From Mansonella perstans (taxonomy: Eukaryota; Nematoda; Chromadorea; Rhabditida; Onchocercidae), in assembly GCA_037074765.1 (NCBI GenBank), contig JBAMDO010000579.1, positions 682,001-746,000 on the forward strand: a stretch of DNA of 64,000 nucleotides, given 5' to 3'. The notes beneath the pieces were generated by a model. It was given only the letters and a program-made list of their open reading frames with translations. It ran no database searches and was not told the DNA's origin. Both the position numbers and the translations under genes were made by a program. Below, piece after piece: positions 1-15,366 of this stretch (position 1 is its first letter; the number at the start of each line of letters is the position of its first letter).

Positions 1-254
1 TTGAATTAACCAAAAACAATTTCTTAGAAAATGGATGATTGCTGCTAATCGGCAAACCATTTCGTTCAATCAATTCACTGTTCAATTATGAAAGTCTGGG
101 CCATCATGCTTTGCTTACAGTTTCTTGTAAATATGATTTGCAGCATTTCGATACTTTGCAGTTTTTATTCTATATTGCATACGCAATTCAATGAAGCTTC
201 AGATAGAATCCAAGAAAAAAGAATTTTAAATGTCCAAATGAATGAGAAACGAAC

Positions 255-3200
255 CATCGAGCATAGTGCTAACATGAAAAATCATTTCCGTATCAGCAGA
301 TGCATAATACAAAGCAGTTACGCCACTTGGTAAGCCACCACTATACCCATAATGCTGATGACCTATTTGTACTTGCCAGCCCAAGCGTAAGATGAATTCG
401 TTGAATGCAGCTGAACCATAACTGTTGGAAAGTATTGAGACTTTATCCTAAAAAAGCAGTAATAAGAAACGCTTTCAATTTCAGGATTAAATCAAAAATT
501 TAATCCATATTTCCGCATGAAGTACAGATTTTTCAAAATAAAATGCAAATTAAAATGATTCGTCGGCAAAATACACTTTGAATTCAATGAAATTTATCTG
601 CTGAAAATAAAAATAACAAGAAAATTTGGAACAAATCAAACTCACTTCCTGTCCCTTAGCAACATAGATAACAGCCACTTTGTGCACTTCGCGTGAATAA
701 GTGTGATCCAGATGTCGGATGTCGCGATTGAAACTAGGTGGAATCTGCCGCGCACCCGGGAATAACCGTAAATCGGCGGCGAGAGCACGCCATAACAAAT
801 GTTTTTCTTCAGTTAATGCCTGCGATGAACATTCAGCTGTTTTTGAACGTGAAGCAGAAATACTTGCTGTTAAGCGTCTATTCTGTTGAATGAAGAAATA
901 CATTTCGTTACATTCAATTGGATCCGCTTGCAGTGTTTGCGGTAATTGTGGCAACTTCTAGAAAAAATCTGAGTGAATCTTTTGAAAATTGACGCTCTGA
1001 ATCTTTTGAAAATTGAAAAGTAATTTAATATAAAGTAGAGCATGAACTGATAAGTTGATAAAATGCACTTCGAAAGGATCTGCCACTGTTTCTTTAAAGC
1101 TGCTCGTTTCTAATGTCAGTTTCTTCGGTCGTAAGGATAATTCCCGTAGCCAATTATTTACGCAATTCATTCGACGCCTAACTGTGCGTTCCTGTGTAAA
1201 AGACCAGCAATGTTTTCCAACTGGTGTTCGACTTGTCACACACACGCCATTATCCATATTAACACTGAAGCAATAAGATATAAAATTTCATTGGCATAAA
1301 TTAAATTTGAAATTCCCATATATATTGTTGCTCTCCACAAACTATGCCTTAATCATAATCAATTTTCAAGGTCGTTACATTAATTATGATAAATTCGCAT
1401 TAGGAACAGATAACTTAAGAACAGGAGTCCAAATTCTTGTTCTCTGGTGTTGGTATTAACTAGTCATACTGCCATCACAAAATTTCCCACACAAAAATTA
1501 GAAAATACTAAAAAACATCGTACAATGATTTTACGCTGATCGCGAAAAAAAAAAAAAAAAAACCTTAAAATGGCTCTCCCTTGGTCAAAAAATACACTTC
1601 CTGCTGTCAACGCATTATGCTGAGAATTTCCGGCAGTATTTTCCACTGAATTACAACGAGCTAAGGTGAATGACGGTAATGGAAATTGCCGATAGTAAGT
1701 AAGCAAAAATCCTTCCAAACAAAGCCTTCTGCCATTCAGCACTCGCTCCAATAACGATCGCCTAAGCTGACAATCTATTAAGGTGGCTGATACACCTTGC
1801 CATAGTATCTCACCAGCTAAGTAGTCTTCTTTCACCTCAAAATAAATGTAAAGATTAATTTTCGGTTTGAAATGCACTGATGTGTTTAATAATGGAATAA
1901 AATGAAATAAAACAATCAAAATTAAAAGCTTGTGAAATTAAGTCCAATCTACACTTACCGGACAAAGCAATGAGGTATACATATACTTCGTTTTTATGCA
2001 ATATCACGATATGACAATATCAAAATTTTGTCTCTTATTGACAATATGTATGAAAACTAACAATGACTTCTCATTTTTTTAATATACGTATGAAAACTAA
2101 CAATGACTTCTAATTTTTTTTAATAAGAAAAGCAGATAAACATACGAAATTGAGTGCTTGCTCAAAGATAGCGGTTAATTTGTCGCACAAGCCGAGCTGT
2201 TTCAACTGACTCAAATCCGCACAAAACATTTGAAGTAAACTGGAAGTTTTCAGAGTACAAACACGATTCATCACTTCGGTCATCAACTTTGTATCGGCGC
2301 GCTCGATGATTAGAAGGGCCAAGGCATGCAATGCCAATGAATAGGATTGCAGCGGCACCTCACTTGAATTCAGCGCTAACAGATTGAGCAACAACGTTTC
2401 ACCCACAACATGATCGGGTGAAAGAAGTGCAGCTACCTATAAACATTTTCATCTCACAAGATTGCTCTACGATGTACGGCGACCTCAATGTGTTCCAAGT
2501 CAATTACATTTGAAATAATACAGAATTAAGCATTAAAAGGTCAAAAAAATTCAAGCATATTTAGTAATGTTTAACTTTCCCAACCGCTCGGAAAAAACCG
2601 AAACGAATTTTCTTTTTGATATTTTAATTAAATAAAATATATAGCTAGTAGTGAGTGGCAACATTATATTCTTTCTCACGCTTCAAATCATCATATCTTA
2701 AATAATCCACAAAGCCCTCATTTCTTTTGTAAATCTTCCTTATATAATCTTATAGTCTAAAATATCAGGCTTATGGTAGTTGGTTAAATACTTATTATAA
2801 GAAATAAGCTTATGCTCCCAGCCTACCAATATGTAATTCTTTATTTATATACTTACAAAATCGCAGTTTTGTCTAAATATTTACCAACTGTCTACGACCA
2901 CATCCAAATCTTTTATTGTGTCTGCTTATCAATATTACTATAAAAGGAATGGAGTCCACCCCAAGCTGGCAAGAACAAATTCCAAATCAATGGAGATGAT
3001 ATTTCTTTTTGTCGATTTTTTTCCACGACAGCTGCGCTATGGTAATAAAAATTAACTGTGATAATTTCAAAATTCTCAACTAACCTGCACACTTCTAGGT
3101 GAAAAATTAGACTGTTTGATGAGTTGAGTAAGTGAGCTGAGAGCTGGACGGGCCAATACGGTAAGATAATCTTTGGACATGAATGGCATATATTCCAGAA

Positions 3201-6200
3201 CAACAGTAAAACGCTCGGAAACAATCGCTCTAGCAAGAGCAAGTAAAATGTGAGCCTAGAATCATACATTTCAAAATGGCCGAAAAATTCACAGACATGA
3301 ATATTATAGAAAATAATGTAACACCAGAAAAGAAGGAAAGGAAATTGCTGGGAAAAACTAAAAGGAAAATGTCTAAATCTAGCGAAGGAAATCCGTCTTT
3401 TCTGTTCTTAAATCTTAAATTTCTGCAATGCTTTCATAAAATATAAATGCTGTGGTTCGTGCTACAGCAGGATTGACTGTTAAGAACACATTTTAACAAC
3501 ACTATTACTGGCTTTTTGCCCGTATAATTTCAAGTACTTGGAATTTTCGCTTTTTTTTGACTGCATAACTTATCATCTGAATTTAACAGAAGCAATCAAA
3601 AGTGACACATCACTGAAATCAACAATACCCAACTTTTCACTTCACTAGTCTATTTGGTCAAATATGTGTGGTTATTGAAGTATTATTACTCTTCTACATC
3701 TCCATTAGTGAACCCAAGATTGACCAGTGAAAACATGCGTCACTTCGGTGCTTATCAAGAAACAAATGAAATAACAATAAGAATCCACTCTTCGATCTAT
3801 GTCTGCTACTGTTTGGTATCCGTTCCTCATATTGACAAATCTTTTCCCTCTAGTGTAACTTTATAAAATAAGTGAAGCAATATGCTCTTTTGAGCATGAA
3901 TTTTTAAAAATCTATCCTGAAGTATTAATTACCAAGAAAAGGATCGATGAAATAATCAACTATCATAACATACATAATAAAAGCACAAAAAGCCTAAGAA
4001 ATATGAAAGTGATGCAATATTTCTGCAAATGCTCCAAAACCTGAAATGAACTTGGAAACTAATCAATTTTTTGAACTTAAGTATTTAAACAAATTATAAT
4101 GACCTAACTGACCTCGACAAGAGGTGGAGGATTGACAGTTGAAAGAACAGCACAGTATGCGGGTAAACAATGAGCTTGTCCAGAAGGTGGAAGAAGTAAC
4201 AACCGGGTACAAATCCAGTGTATCAACGCATCAGTACCACTTAATTGAAGCAAAGTGTTGATGGTTCTTGAAATTGTCTAAAAAACAAACAAATTATTAG
4301 TGGTGCTGATGGATGTATAAAATAAACTATGCTCCATCCAGAACGTAATTAATGCTGGGAGAGTTACATGGACTAAGAAAGGCAAAACACTATGAATTAA
4401 ATTAAACTAAAAAATTTGGTTATAAATTTAATGCATCTAATCATAAGACAGTGTAAACTTTTAGCTCCAGTGAAATTTAGATTCTTTAATATTTTTGAAA
4501 TGATAATTGGTTTTACATATAAAAAGGTTTATAAAAATAGACAAATATTGCACAGGAAACGTGGCCTTAATTCAGAAAAAAACTCAAATAGTATAATATA
4601 CTACTGAACTAAAAGAAATGCTACATTCCAGCAATTTCACCAAGAAATCAAAGTTTTGAGGAAACAAGTGACCTGAACAGCAAGATATGAATGAGCAGAA
4701 TGCAGTGGAGAGACCAAATTAACAATTCGCATCCAAACTCTCAACCATACTACTGCGTCACCAGTTGACTGAAAAATTCATATAAAAAGTCATAGTTTAG
4801 AAAACTTGCATAAAATGATTGAATCAAACAAGCTTTTCAACTAAACGCAATGAATTTTTTTAAAACTTTTGCATGCAACAAAAGAGTGCCTATCAGTGAT
4901 ATTTTTGGTTACAATTATTAATTTCCATCATAAATTACCATAAATACATAGTTAATTACAAATGAGTTACGGCGCCGATCAAATGAAAGAACTGAAATTT
5001 ACGGAGAGATAAGTTCAAAGTTCACATCTGCAGCCTAATTCCTTCTGTATTTAAATATTCAGGATCGAATTATTATGGTACAGCAAAAAAAAAATCACGA
5101 ATTTAAGGAAACAGAAGTGCTAGAACATAGAGGAAACAATTTCATTCAAAGCCAATATCACACTCAATTTTAACTCTGAATCGGCATGTCAAAGTTTTTA
5201 CAATTTAGTATGCGTAATATAAAACATATGGATAGATAGTTTATTTGATATTAGATATTTATTTTAATTAGAAAGATATGTAAAGAGAAAAAATCCGAAA
5301 ACCTATATTTGACCCCCTTTCATGGCATCATTGCTACTTTTTACATTTCAAATTTCTTAACAGACATAGTATATTTAATATACATAATGGATTATTTTTA
5401 TTTTACCATCAACAACATCTTGATCATATTATCGGTCAGCCTTAACTTAACACTGTATTAAGACTATGCAAAAAATAACTTCAACATTTTTTCAGGTCGT
5501 ACTTTTTACTGGAACAATTCTTGATTCAGATTCCTCACAGACAATGCATATTCAAAAGTAATATACCATTTATTTGTTATTTTCACGATGATCCTATTTC
5601 TTTTTACTTCCAATATTCTCTTTGAATCAGTATTTACGACAAGCCCTCAAAGTTACAACACTCATGAAAAATACCACTACTTCTAATAACCAAAAAAATA
5701 ATGGTATTACTGCTAACTATTTAACTTTCCACTCCTTTCAACTACACCAATACCTCTTGCTAATGGATCCATCGAGATAAAAAGATTAAAAGTGGTATCT
5801 ATATCTCACTGCAAATTGAATAAAAAAAGTAAACAATAAGAGAATAAAAAATTGCATTTAATCAATGATCTGACATGAATCCCTGCCATAATTGCAATCA
5901 ATTTAATCTCACAACTAGTGACTGTAATTTCGTTTAAAAAACAAACTTCTAAATATAAATAAATTTTGGAATTCAATAAAGTACAGAGAAGTCCTCGATC
6001 CCTACAGACTAAAGTGATTTATTTGATGCAACGCGACAGAGATAAACCATGAGTAAATTAATATTTGCTTTTGATATAATTATATCATCAACCACCCGGA
6101 ATCATTACTTATATACTGGTTTGAAATAATATTGATAAACCATGAGTAAATTAATATTTGCTTTTGATATAATTATATCATCAACCACCCGGAATCATTA

Positions 6201-9200
6201 TTTATAACTATACTGGTTTGAAATAATATTTCCACTTTTTTTGTGTTTTAAAAAGTAAACGAAAAACTTCCGTTCTCGTATTCTATTAAAAGTAATTAAA
6301 AGTAAGAATTATTAACTACCACTTTGCATTTTTTTAAGTCGCAAGAGAATCGCAGAAAAAATCTATAGGGAATAAAAATAACAGGATGTTCCCTGAATTC
6401 ATCTTTTAAATGATAACAATTTCAAAATTGCTTAGTTTAACAAAAAAATCTCTAATTCAATACAATACTTTTCTTGTAGTAAACAGCGAAGAATACATAA
6501 CTCTGAATATTTGCAATTGAAATTAAAATATTCTTCAGATCTGCATACTGTCTCATTTAAAACCTTTGAAAGATTACTCAGAGAGTAGTAATTATAAACC
6601 ACGAAAATTGACAGATGATTGGTGGGTAATAAGACTTGTGCAAAAGGGATAGTGAGAAGAGAGAGGCAAACAATAATTACTTTGAAATTTCCAAATTCAC
6701 TTTTAACGCAAGAAAAATAGCCATTAAAATTATTATTGCAATGGATTTTTCACTGTTTTGTGAAACCAGTAAGTCAAATCAGGTAACAAAATAATTATAA
6801 TATGAACAATAAATGGCCGAAACATGCATGCAGCATACCAACAGTAATGAAAAATTCACTAACACACTATATTTGCTCAATCACTAATTTTAACGGCAAT
6901 AGTTAATCCTGCATAATCAATTGTACACAATATTAAACAAAAATATGTTGTAGGAATTGGGTTCCGAGCATTGAGCGCTGATTCTAGGAAGATCCTTTAT
7001 AATAAAACGCTAACCAGGAAGTGAAGGAAGTTTTTATGAACATCTGTCAGGAAATTTTTAAGGTTCCTTTTGCCTGACATCAACAATCCGAGACCAAACA
7101 ATAAATTTGAAATATTCTCTCGGTGTTAATGATCATATGACCTGATCTTTCGTAAAGTTGAATGGCTGAAGATAATCATCGAAAGTGAATAAATAATGAC
7201 AGTTTAAATCCCTGCCGACCTTCATCAGCAAATTTAAACTGGCATATGAAGCGGAAAACAAATCTTTGGCACATTCTCTCTTGAACATTCTGTGATTCTT
7301 CACATATACATATAAACATCAAATTTACTGCCACGATTTGCACGAAGTTATTGCTATTTTCAGTCGCTATTCGCTATTATTACTTTGCTTCACCAAATAA
7401 AGTTGTCGCTATACAAATCCTGACAAAATTCCTGCTAAATTCATAAGTTTTCAAATTCAAAAATAAGAAAATCTACAATTTTTTCTTAGAATATAAATTA
7501 AATTGCGAATGTAAAACATTTCTAAATCTCAAAAGAAAAACTCATCGCCAAAATAAGGAGAAAAGAAAGAACAAATAAAAGCAACTGTGAAAAACCGCAT
7601 TAATCTTATCTTTCAGCTTACAACAGTTAAGCAAACATCGCCTCAAAAAAGAAAAAAAACCAAAGAACAACTGCAAAAGTTGAAATTGTAAAAAGCAGAA
7701 CGATTGATTTTTGAAAAAAAATTCTGATGTAATTTTTTTTGAGAAAAAATTTTTAAAATTTTTGAGGAAAAATTCTGGTGTTTTTTTATTTTGGATAAAG
7801 GGATAAATAGTTTCATCACCGAACTTTTTCAAGCAGAAAATAATCAGGATATCGAAACCTAATTGGTTAATGAGGGATTAGAAAAACGATTATATCGAAA
7901 ATTTTTTTGGAAAATCTTCACATAACAATTTTTAGAGTTTTAATAAATTATTAGGAACCGATTCATTCAAACGGGAGGAACCGACTGATCATGGCAAAGA
8001 TATAAACTTAGGAAACAAGGTCAAAGATTGAAACAGTCAGCACAAAACCAAGTTTGGGTAGAAATAAAGCGAAAAACATTTTAAAAAATGCCAACTAAAT
8101 GTTATCATTGCCTCAAGTAAATATAAATAGCAGCAGTGATATGTTAAAACTTTTGTCATAGATACGAAACAATAACTTTAAAAAATTGCTGAAGTAGAAA
8201 CTGGAATTGTAGAAAGTAAAAAAAAAAAAAAAAAAAAAAAAACCCATATTTTATGAGTTGCAGGAACTACAGTATTTTGGATATCAAAAAAACAATCAAT
8301 TAGAGAGAAAAATAAGGTGAACAAATATTACAATTTAAGATATAAAGTGCATCATTATGAGAAAAATAGCGATTCTAAATAAACATAATATCAAACTGCT
8401 TGATAAATTATTCTGCAACAATCAGGATCGATTAAAATAACAACTGAGCAACTATGAAGAATAATTCTACTGGGAGTCCCATTATATTAATAAAATATTT
8501 TTCTGACTCGTAGGTCACAAGCAAGAACTCAAAATGTAGATTTTGTAAATAACATGACTGTAATCATGATGGCAATATGAATAACTGTAATCATGATGGC
8601 AATATGAATAACATTACTAGTCAATGATAATAAAAATAGCAGCCATGCGAACAACATATAAATACACGATTTCAAGAAATTATGAAAATCAATTCTAATA
8701 ATTTCGTATACAAAAGGTAGCTACAAACGCAATCTAAAATTTAAGAAATTTTTACTTTAAAAAAGAAAAAGTTGTCAAACAGAGAATAGAAAAATCAGTA
8801 AAAGACCACATAAAAAGAACTAGCATTAAACACTTCAATCTTTAATAAAATGTATTATTGTCAAATATAAAGTATATATTCAGCTAGCATGAGTATAGTG
8901 ATGATGATAGATTTTCCATGAAGTTAATTTGTTTTTCAGATAAATATAAGCGAATAGTATTGATAAAAAAACGGATCAAGCAGAAAGTACGCAAAAAAGA
9001 TACTTGGCTAAGACAAATCTTGCTATTAATAATAAGATCCATGCAATGCGCAGCAAACAAAATGACCTGATCGCAAGTCAGATTTTTGTTTCATTCACTG
9101 GTCAGTTTATGGCAAGCTCTGAATTTAAATTTTGGTGCAAACTGAATCAAAAATTCTTAAAAAAGAAAAAAAAAAAAAACGTAAAGCATCAAAAATGTGG

Positions 9201-12200
9201 AGATCGGCTCAAACAATACATCACTAACAAAAAGGCGAAAAAAAAAACAGAGTTTATATAAAGATTTTCCTTACGTAGGAAGTTTTTATTATAATATTTT
9301 TGCTAATGACAATTTCTATCGAGCTTTAATTATGATCTTTTAGAAGTGAGCATTAAGAGAAACAGTGCAAACTCTAAATATTCTAAACGCTAGAATCTTA
9401 AATGTTGCATCAATTACTGAAAGAAAAGATTGTGGAAAAGTGTACTATTCGTCAAATTAATTGTGCTATATACACTATCATCATAGAGTCTGTTGAAAAA
9501 ATGAATGAATGCTAGCTTTCTTGAAATTAAAACTAGCAAAGTAAGAAACAGGAAATAGATATGAAAGACAAATTAAATGCTTCTAAAATGTTATTTATTT
9601 CCCTCAAACCAATGAATATGATTTAGGATAACAAATTCTTGTTAAATTATCATTATGAATTAAATTGTTACATTTTATCTATGTATACAGCAAAACCTGG
9701 AAGTGTATGTAACAAAGTTGTGAATACAACAGAATGACAAAGAAATCCTTACATTATTATTCTAGTTTTCGAAGACAAGAAACTAGCAAATCAATGATGT
9801 GATATTGGAATTTATGAATGTGATATTAGAATTTAACTGTATCAGTAAAGCAGTAAAAAAAAAAAAATCGAAATAATCAGTGAAGATAAAACGATGCCGT
9901 GCACTGTATATGGACGTACATGAACTGCGATTAGAATAATTAAATGCAGCAGGCTGCTAGTTGGAAAATAAAGACAACAGTAATCCACATCTAGCTGGTA
10001 AATAAATTTTTTCCCTTCATTGGAAAAAGAACCATTTTAGGAAGAAAAATTTTCATCAAAAATATTAGGCGGGAGTGAAACTCGGAAGTGACTTCACTTT
10101 TTCAATAATATAACAGCAAAAAAAGCATCATGGTTGAACATATTAGAAAACGGCGGTTAGCGATAAATGCTAACAGCGCACCTATTCGTGAATTTGAGAA
10201 AAAGTTCTGTGTTCTATTTCAGGGTGGTCAAAATATGATTTAGAGCATCAAATTATTCGGGCAAAGTAGTTATACCGTATTAACCAGCTGAACAAACACA
10301 TAATAATCCTCATATACACTATAAATCTAATATCCATTTTATTTACGGATTTTGGGAAATGGAAAGGATAACTTCATGCAGAAAAAATCAGCATTAAATT
10401 ATTAGCAATTAATCAATCCATTAAAATGCCGATATATAGCTATTCGTTCAAAGAAGTCATACTCCTTGGAAAAGATCATAACTCGTTCACTATGTCTATA
10501 CAAAAAGTATAAAATTAACGTAAATACGATCGATTAAGATTCAGTGAACAACAACGCAGTTACGTGAAAGAAAGAACGTAAATGAGAGCACTTGGATTAA
10601 TATGAAAATGTTCAAAATTAGATAAAATATAACCGGGTTGAAAGTAATAAAATAAGTTAGTAAAGAAAGCAAAATATGAAAAATTTCCTCATCTTGCTAA
10701 CATAATTCACTTTCGGCAAGTTATAAAAAATCACGAAAGAATTAAAGAAATGGAAATTTGATCGCTTATTACAATCAGTTTTCAGTTTAATCTCCGAGCA
10801 ACTCTATAAACTTTACTTCTTCCGAAGGGAAGAATTGAAATTATTTTTTAAAACTCTTGAAAACATTGCAAAAATCATATGGCTATGAAAACGAAAACTA
10901 TCAATTAATCAGAGAAAACTACCAATATCTAAAAAGTAACCGGTATGATAAATTTGAAAAAGATTTTCAACGAAAACTGCTTAGATGAAGAGTTCAAAAA
11001 AGAGCTTAGTCTAATAATTTCAGTTGCACTGTTAATTAAAAAATCTCGTAATTGATACAAAAAAAAGTGCTACAGTGTTTTGAAAGCAAACAGTTTTGAA
11101 TAGCTCAACCCATTATTCACTTCGCTTGTTCATTTAACATTTTTGACAAAATTATTAAACCGCGAATGAAATTAGAAGATAATGAGTTAATAAACTTAAA
11201 TACCGACTAGTTGCAAGAGGTCAAAAATATTAAAAATCGCAGTGAATATCAAGACTTAACATTGGAAAGGATGTTGTCTGAATCTCAGCGAAAATAATTT
11301 TGTTTCAGAGAAGAAAAAATGAAGAAACTCATGCTTTAATTTAACACATTTGCTTAATTTAATAACTTTCCCTATACTACTACGCAGCAGAGAACTGTCA
11401 GTGCATAAATTAGGTTCGGTCGGCTAAAAATCCACAGCAAACATTTACCTGCACCACTGAGGTGAACTGCACATTTTCGTCTTCGACAGAATTGTCATTT
11501 TCGGACCGAGTTTCTGCCGAAAACTCTGTATTTCCATCTTGAATACTTGTCGTTTCATTACTTTTCACTCTTTTGACTATTTGATGAGAAGTCTGAAACA
11601 GTATTATCTGATAATAATCTGCTTCAGAACTTCCTGTTCTCAGAGAAAAAGAATTTCATGGATGCATTACAAATCCTGAATAAATTAAAAAATTAAATTG
11701 ATAAAAAATATACCAACTGAGCAGGTGGAGCAATGTCAACCCCAAAAAGATTCAGAACAAGCGCACGTGTAACACTATCGACCACTCGGCTCCACTGTTC
11801 AATCATCTGCATCCAACAACCAGACTGGAACACAGCCAATACATCATCCCAAACTCTCTCTTCAATTTCAATACCTAAACACCAAAATTTGAATAGTATG
11901 TTTATGACTTCATCTGTGCACCAAAGCGTTAACAATTAAATAATCTTACCAAAAATTTCACATAATTCAATTACTTAAAATCCAACAATACTTGAAATGG
12001 ATAGTACGCTCACCGCTTATAGCTCGAACGAAAACAATAACACCAAGGAGATTTTGCGCCAAGGCACCAGAAGTTGCACGTCCATAAGCATCAGATCTGA
12101 AAACAAAAATTTCTCAACCATAATAAATAATGAAATAAAAGCAGTTTTTTCAACCATAGTAATTTGAATACTGCAACAACTGCAAAGATACAAATAAAAA

Positions 12201-14827
12201 ATGGTCTAGAACCTGGAAGTAACAGTGCGTATGCCGTCTGCAAGACTTTTAATAAGTTCACACCAAACTCTAGTTGGTAGTACATTTTGCAAAGGTGTTG
12301 AAGGATTGGAGAGATCACGAGTTGTTTGCAGCAAGCTTTGTGTTAAAGAAATGGCAGATGACAAACGTTCACCAGCTACCGGTAAGTATGGACTGTGAAA
12401 AAACGAAGTAAGAAAATGAATGAGCAAGAGTGATAATGATTCAATTGCAATTCCATTTTGATCAATAAAGGGAGGTAAATTCCGCTGTAACAACCATGTA
12501 CTGATCAAAGAAAAGACCTGAAAAGAGAAATCCATCTAGTCTTCTGATACTCACCTATCGGAACAGAACAAAATACTAGACTTATTGCGATAGAAAAGAT
12601 TGAAAGAAAACAGAATACGTTAAACTTTTAAATTTGTGAGGCCTATCAGAGTGCTCACGATTCAGACCCTTAATTGAAACTACCAGCGAATTGTATGTTT
12701 AATTCCGAAATTGGGAAAATATCTTGAGAAAAAAATTAAAAATGTCCCGAAGATGTAATGTTGAGAAAAATGACACCATCAAGTTCCATCTTTAAAAATA
12801 TATACAAGGTAACCGAATATTACTTCTCGTAAGAAATACGAAGGCACTTATGGCATTTATCGAAATTGCTCGTTTATATATTGAAGATGCAAAACTTACT
12901 TTATGAATAACATTTGAACATGATAATGGTAGCATTACAGCTTCTTTTAAAAGTGTTAAAAGCGTATTCGTTGCTTTGCGACTGGAAAACAAAGCCTTGC
13001 GATATAAAAGCTGACCTGTCGCAGCTAAGTCATTATTAGTTGTAAGCGCAACCGTAGCCATCCATCTGTAAATGGAAAAGATATTACGGTTTAACTCATT
13101 ATCTTTAATTTTTTTTTTGTAAGAATAACACGGAAAAACTTTAAAATTAATAAACTCATCAATGTACAAAGTAACTAAGGAAATTAAAAAGAATGAAAAG
13201 TCTGATGAGTAAATGAATTAACGGAAAGATATCTAAAACAAATATTTTAACGAACCTAATGAGCCAATACCGAGCAATTACTATAGGGTCAGCAGTATCG
13301 CGAATATCCATTTGTCCTTCACTACCCTCCCATCCACCATAAATATCTACACCATTAGTTTCTATATCAGGAAATACTTCGTAAATATAGAGAACAATCA
13401 CACGATCCAAAATAAATTTTGCACACTCTAGACGCATATTTTCGTTATTCCATTCAATATGAATCGTTTCTCGTGTGCAGTATTCAAGAAACTTATCCAG
13501 ATACACCTAAAAAGATCTCAAATCTTTAAGTCCTTTAAATTTCACCATTTTCAAAGCAATTTTTAGAAAAAGAAATTGTCATAATAATGCATACATTTCA
13601 TGACATTTTTTCTCCTAATCACCAAATCACCTGAAGTATCTGCGCCCTTTCCTTCGCATTTGGTGCAGTGTTGTTTGGATTACTTACAAGTGGTGAAATA
13701 CGGATAGGTCCTGGTCCCACAAGACTAACAGTCGATTGACAATAATTGTGTAAAATGTTTTCGGTAGACAAATTATTCCTGGAATGAGTAAGTTAAAATT
13801 ACTTAACAAAAGTAAATGAACCTTCTAATTTCATTATATAAAAACACTTAAAATGTAAAGGATTTGCGAAAAAAATAACGAAAAAATGGAAAAGATTTAA
13901 GAATCTTATCTTATCAGCAGAGAATTATGAACTTTATCAATAGGCATTTACGAACCGTAATGGGAAATGCGGAAGAAGACACTGAAAAACGGTATCTAAT
14001 TGCAAATTATTATTGCTGTACATTGCCAAACTTTGATACCAAATAATAAATAGACGCAGCGCAATTTTTTTTACGGCTAGCAAATTATATGGAAACAGAG
14101 CTTTTTTCAAAATATACTCGATTGCATGTCTTTGCCAGCCTGAAAGAAATAAAAACTTGGATTTGGATTTTGTACAAATTTTCAGATTTAAAAGATAAAA
14201 AAGAAACAGAATTTTATTTGTAAGCAGACATATACCACTGCCAACTAGTCCTGGTGCAAGACAAAGTAATTGTTCGAGTGTCCACAAAGCTGATTCTGTT
14301 TCAAGAACTGATTGAGTCGTTTGTGTGAAATCAGCTTGCAATAACAATTCATCAACCAGATGGAAAGTTTCAAAGCTGTAATCTTCCATAAACTGCTTCT
14401 TGTCCTAGAAAAGAAGGAATCTCAGCACTTGTTTGAAATATTTAACATTATCAATTTACATTACGTTAATTTGTTTAGAAGTAAATTTTACATTGCAATA
14501 AGAATGGAAATACAAATAAATTTAGGAAGTGAACAATATTTCTATTCGTCGGTGAATCACATCCCAAATTAATGAACAAACAAAACTTTTCATCTCTATC
14601 TGGTTAGTACTCTAATTACTTGCTTCAGTATCACAGTGAACTAACTACTTATTAATTCCTATCATATTTCTAAAATTTAAAATTAAATGTGAAAAACAAA
14701 CCTGAATACAAAGGGAATCGAGAGCAAATTTGAGATGTTTAGCCCGTGATGTACAATCACGATGAAGATCGGCAAAGCGTTGCAACGATGCCGCAAAATC
14801 TGCTGATTTCATTTTTCGAGCAAACAT
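255..14827 (-). CDS. hgap-1: Ral GTPase-activating protein subunit alpha (partial at left edge)
   Basis: Catalytic subunit of the RalGAP heterodimer, which switches off Ral (and, by report, Rheb) GTPases and so touches exocyst and TOR signalling. About 18 exons read right to left: 14702-14827 (start MFARKMKSADF), 14236-14404, about 13963-14139, 13632-13779, 13257-13506, 12902-13065, 12216-12519, 12011-12097, 11712-11935, 11449-11592, then after a 6.7 kb intron 4669-4768, 4110-4278, 3085-3256, 2144-2436, about 1562-1830, 1069-1259, 646-957, 255-447. Seen: an N-terminal helical region like mammalian RALGAPA1 (KKIALRLFIIWYQSL; VWDDVLAVFQSG) and the start of the Rap/Ran-GAP domain (REVHKVAVIYVAKGQE, then DKVSILSNSYGSAAFNEF, then TEMIFHVST). 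The rest of the GAP domain, with its Asn thumb, lies off the window. A TTTCAG about 40 bases upstream of the ATG (near 14870) could be a trans-splice or 5'UTR acceptor. Exon borders are approximate; the worm symbol is from memory. Confidence 0.85.
2043..2128. repeat. short tandem duplication in intron
   Basis: Two copies of a unit of about 47 bases sharing GTATGAAAACTAACAATGAC followed by a T-run, in the RalGAP alpha intron just before the exon at 2144. Confidence 0.8.
6041..6232. repeat. 93-bp tandem duplication with internal palindrome
   Basis: Two near-identical copies start at GATAAACCATGAG (6041 and 6134). Each contains the perfect 16-base palindrome TGATATAATTATATCA. The second copy carries a few extra bases near its end. 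It lies inside the long RalGAP alpha intron. Confidence 0.9.
8550..8612. repeat. short tandem duplication
   Basis: The stretch beginning TGACTGTAATCATGATGG is repeated directly about 27-29 bases later (AACTGTAATCATGATGGC), ending in GGCAATATGAATAAC both times. It is intronic. Confidence 0.8.
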
Positions 14828-14869
14828 TTCTTGCTCTTATAATTTTTTAGCAACTGTTCTAATTTAATC

Positions 14870-15366
14870 TGAAATGCATAAAGAAACAAACAATAATCCT
14901 ACTGATTTTATCATTACAATTGCTTCAAAAACAAATTAATTAACGCATAAATATAATTTCAAAAGTATTTTGCATAAGTGGAAAAAAAAAGTTAAGGAAT
15001 CCAAATTGATACATATACAACTGTAAAGATTCAATATTTTTTTTTAATTAATTTATTAAATGATTGTTTACTCTAAAATGATTATTTATTAATTATTGAT
15101 TTTTCAACTACAATCCTTTTTGTTATTATTATAGCAAGGATAACCATACTACAATCTATTTCAAACCATTAAGATGGCTTCAAGACCGTCTTTTACCCAT
15201 CCAGTTCATCTAACTTTTTGATTTCAATCAATCTTTCTCTTTGTATCATTCACTCTCATTGAAACTTTTGAATCTAACTCAAGTAATATTCAAACAAATC
15301 AAATGACAATTAATCATTTGAAACTCTCAAATCTGTCTTCTATTGCTCTCATTTTTTTTCAAACTT
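14870..15366. other. intergenic, no gene seen
   Basis: AT-rich sequence upstream of the RalGAP alpha start. No convincing coding or RNA signal on either strand. Confidence 0.5.

Larger units (their letters stand above)
4769..11448 (-). other. 6.7 kb intron of the RalGAP alpha gene
   Basis: The donor GTAAATG follows the exon ending at 11449 and a TTCAG acceptor precedes the exon ending at 4768. The interior is AT-rich with homopolymer runs (for example poly-A near 8219-8242). I see no exon, RNA gene or transposase reading frame in it on either strand; the few reading frames are low-complexity Lys/Asn/Phe-rich. It holds two short tandem duplications, at 6041-6230 and 8550-8612. Small poorly conserved exons of the linker region cannot be excluded. 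Confidence 0.6.

Noticed and set aside
7542..9261. Reading frames in the RalGAP alpha intron
   Set aside because: Low-complexity Lys/Phe-rich translations of A/T runs with no family signal.
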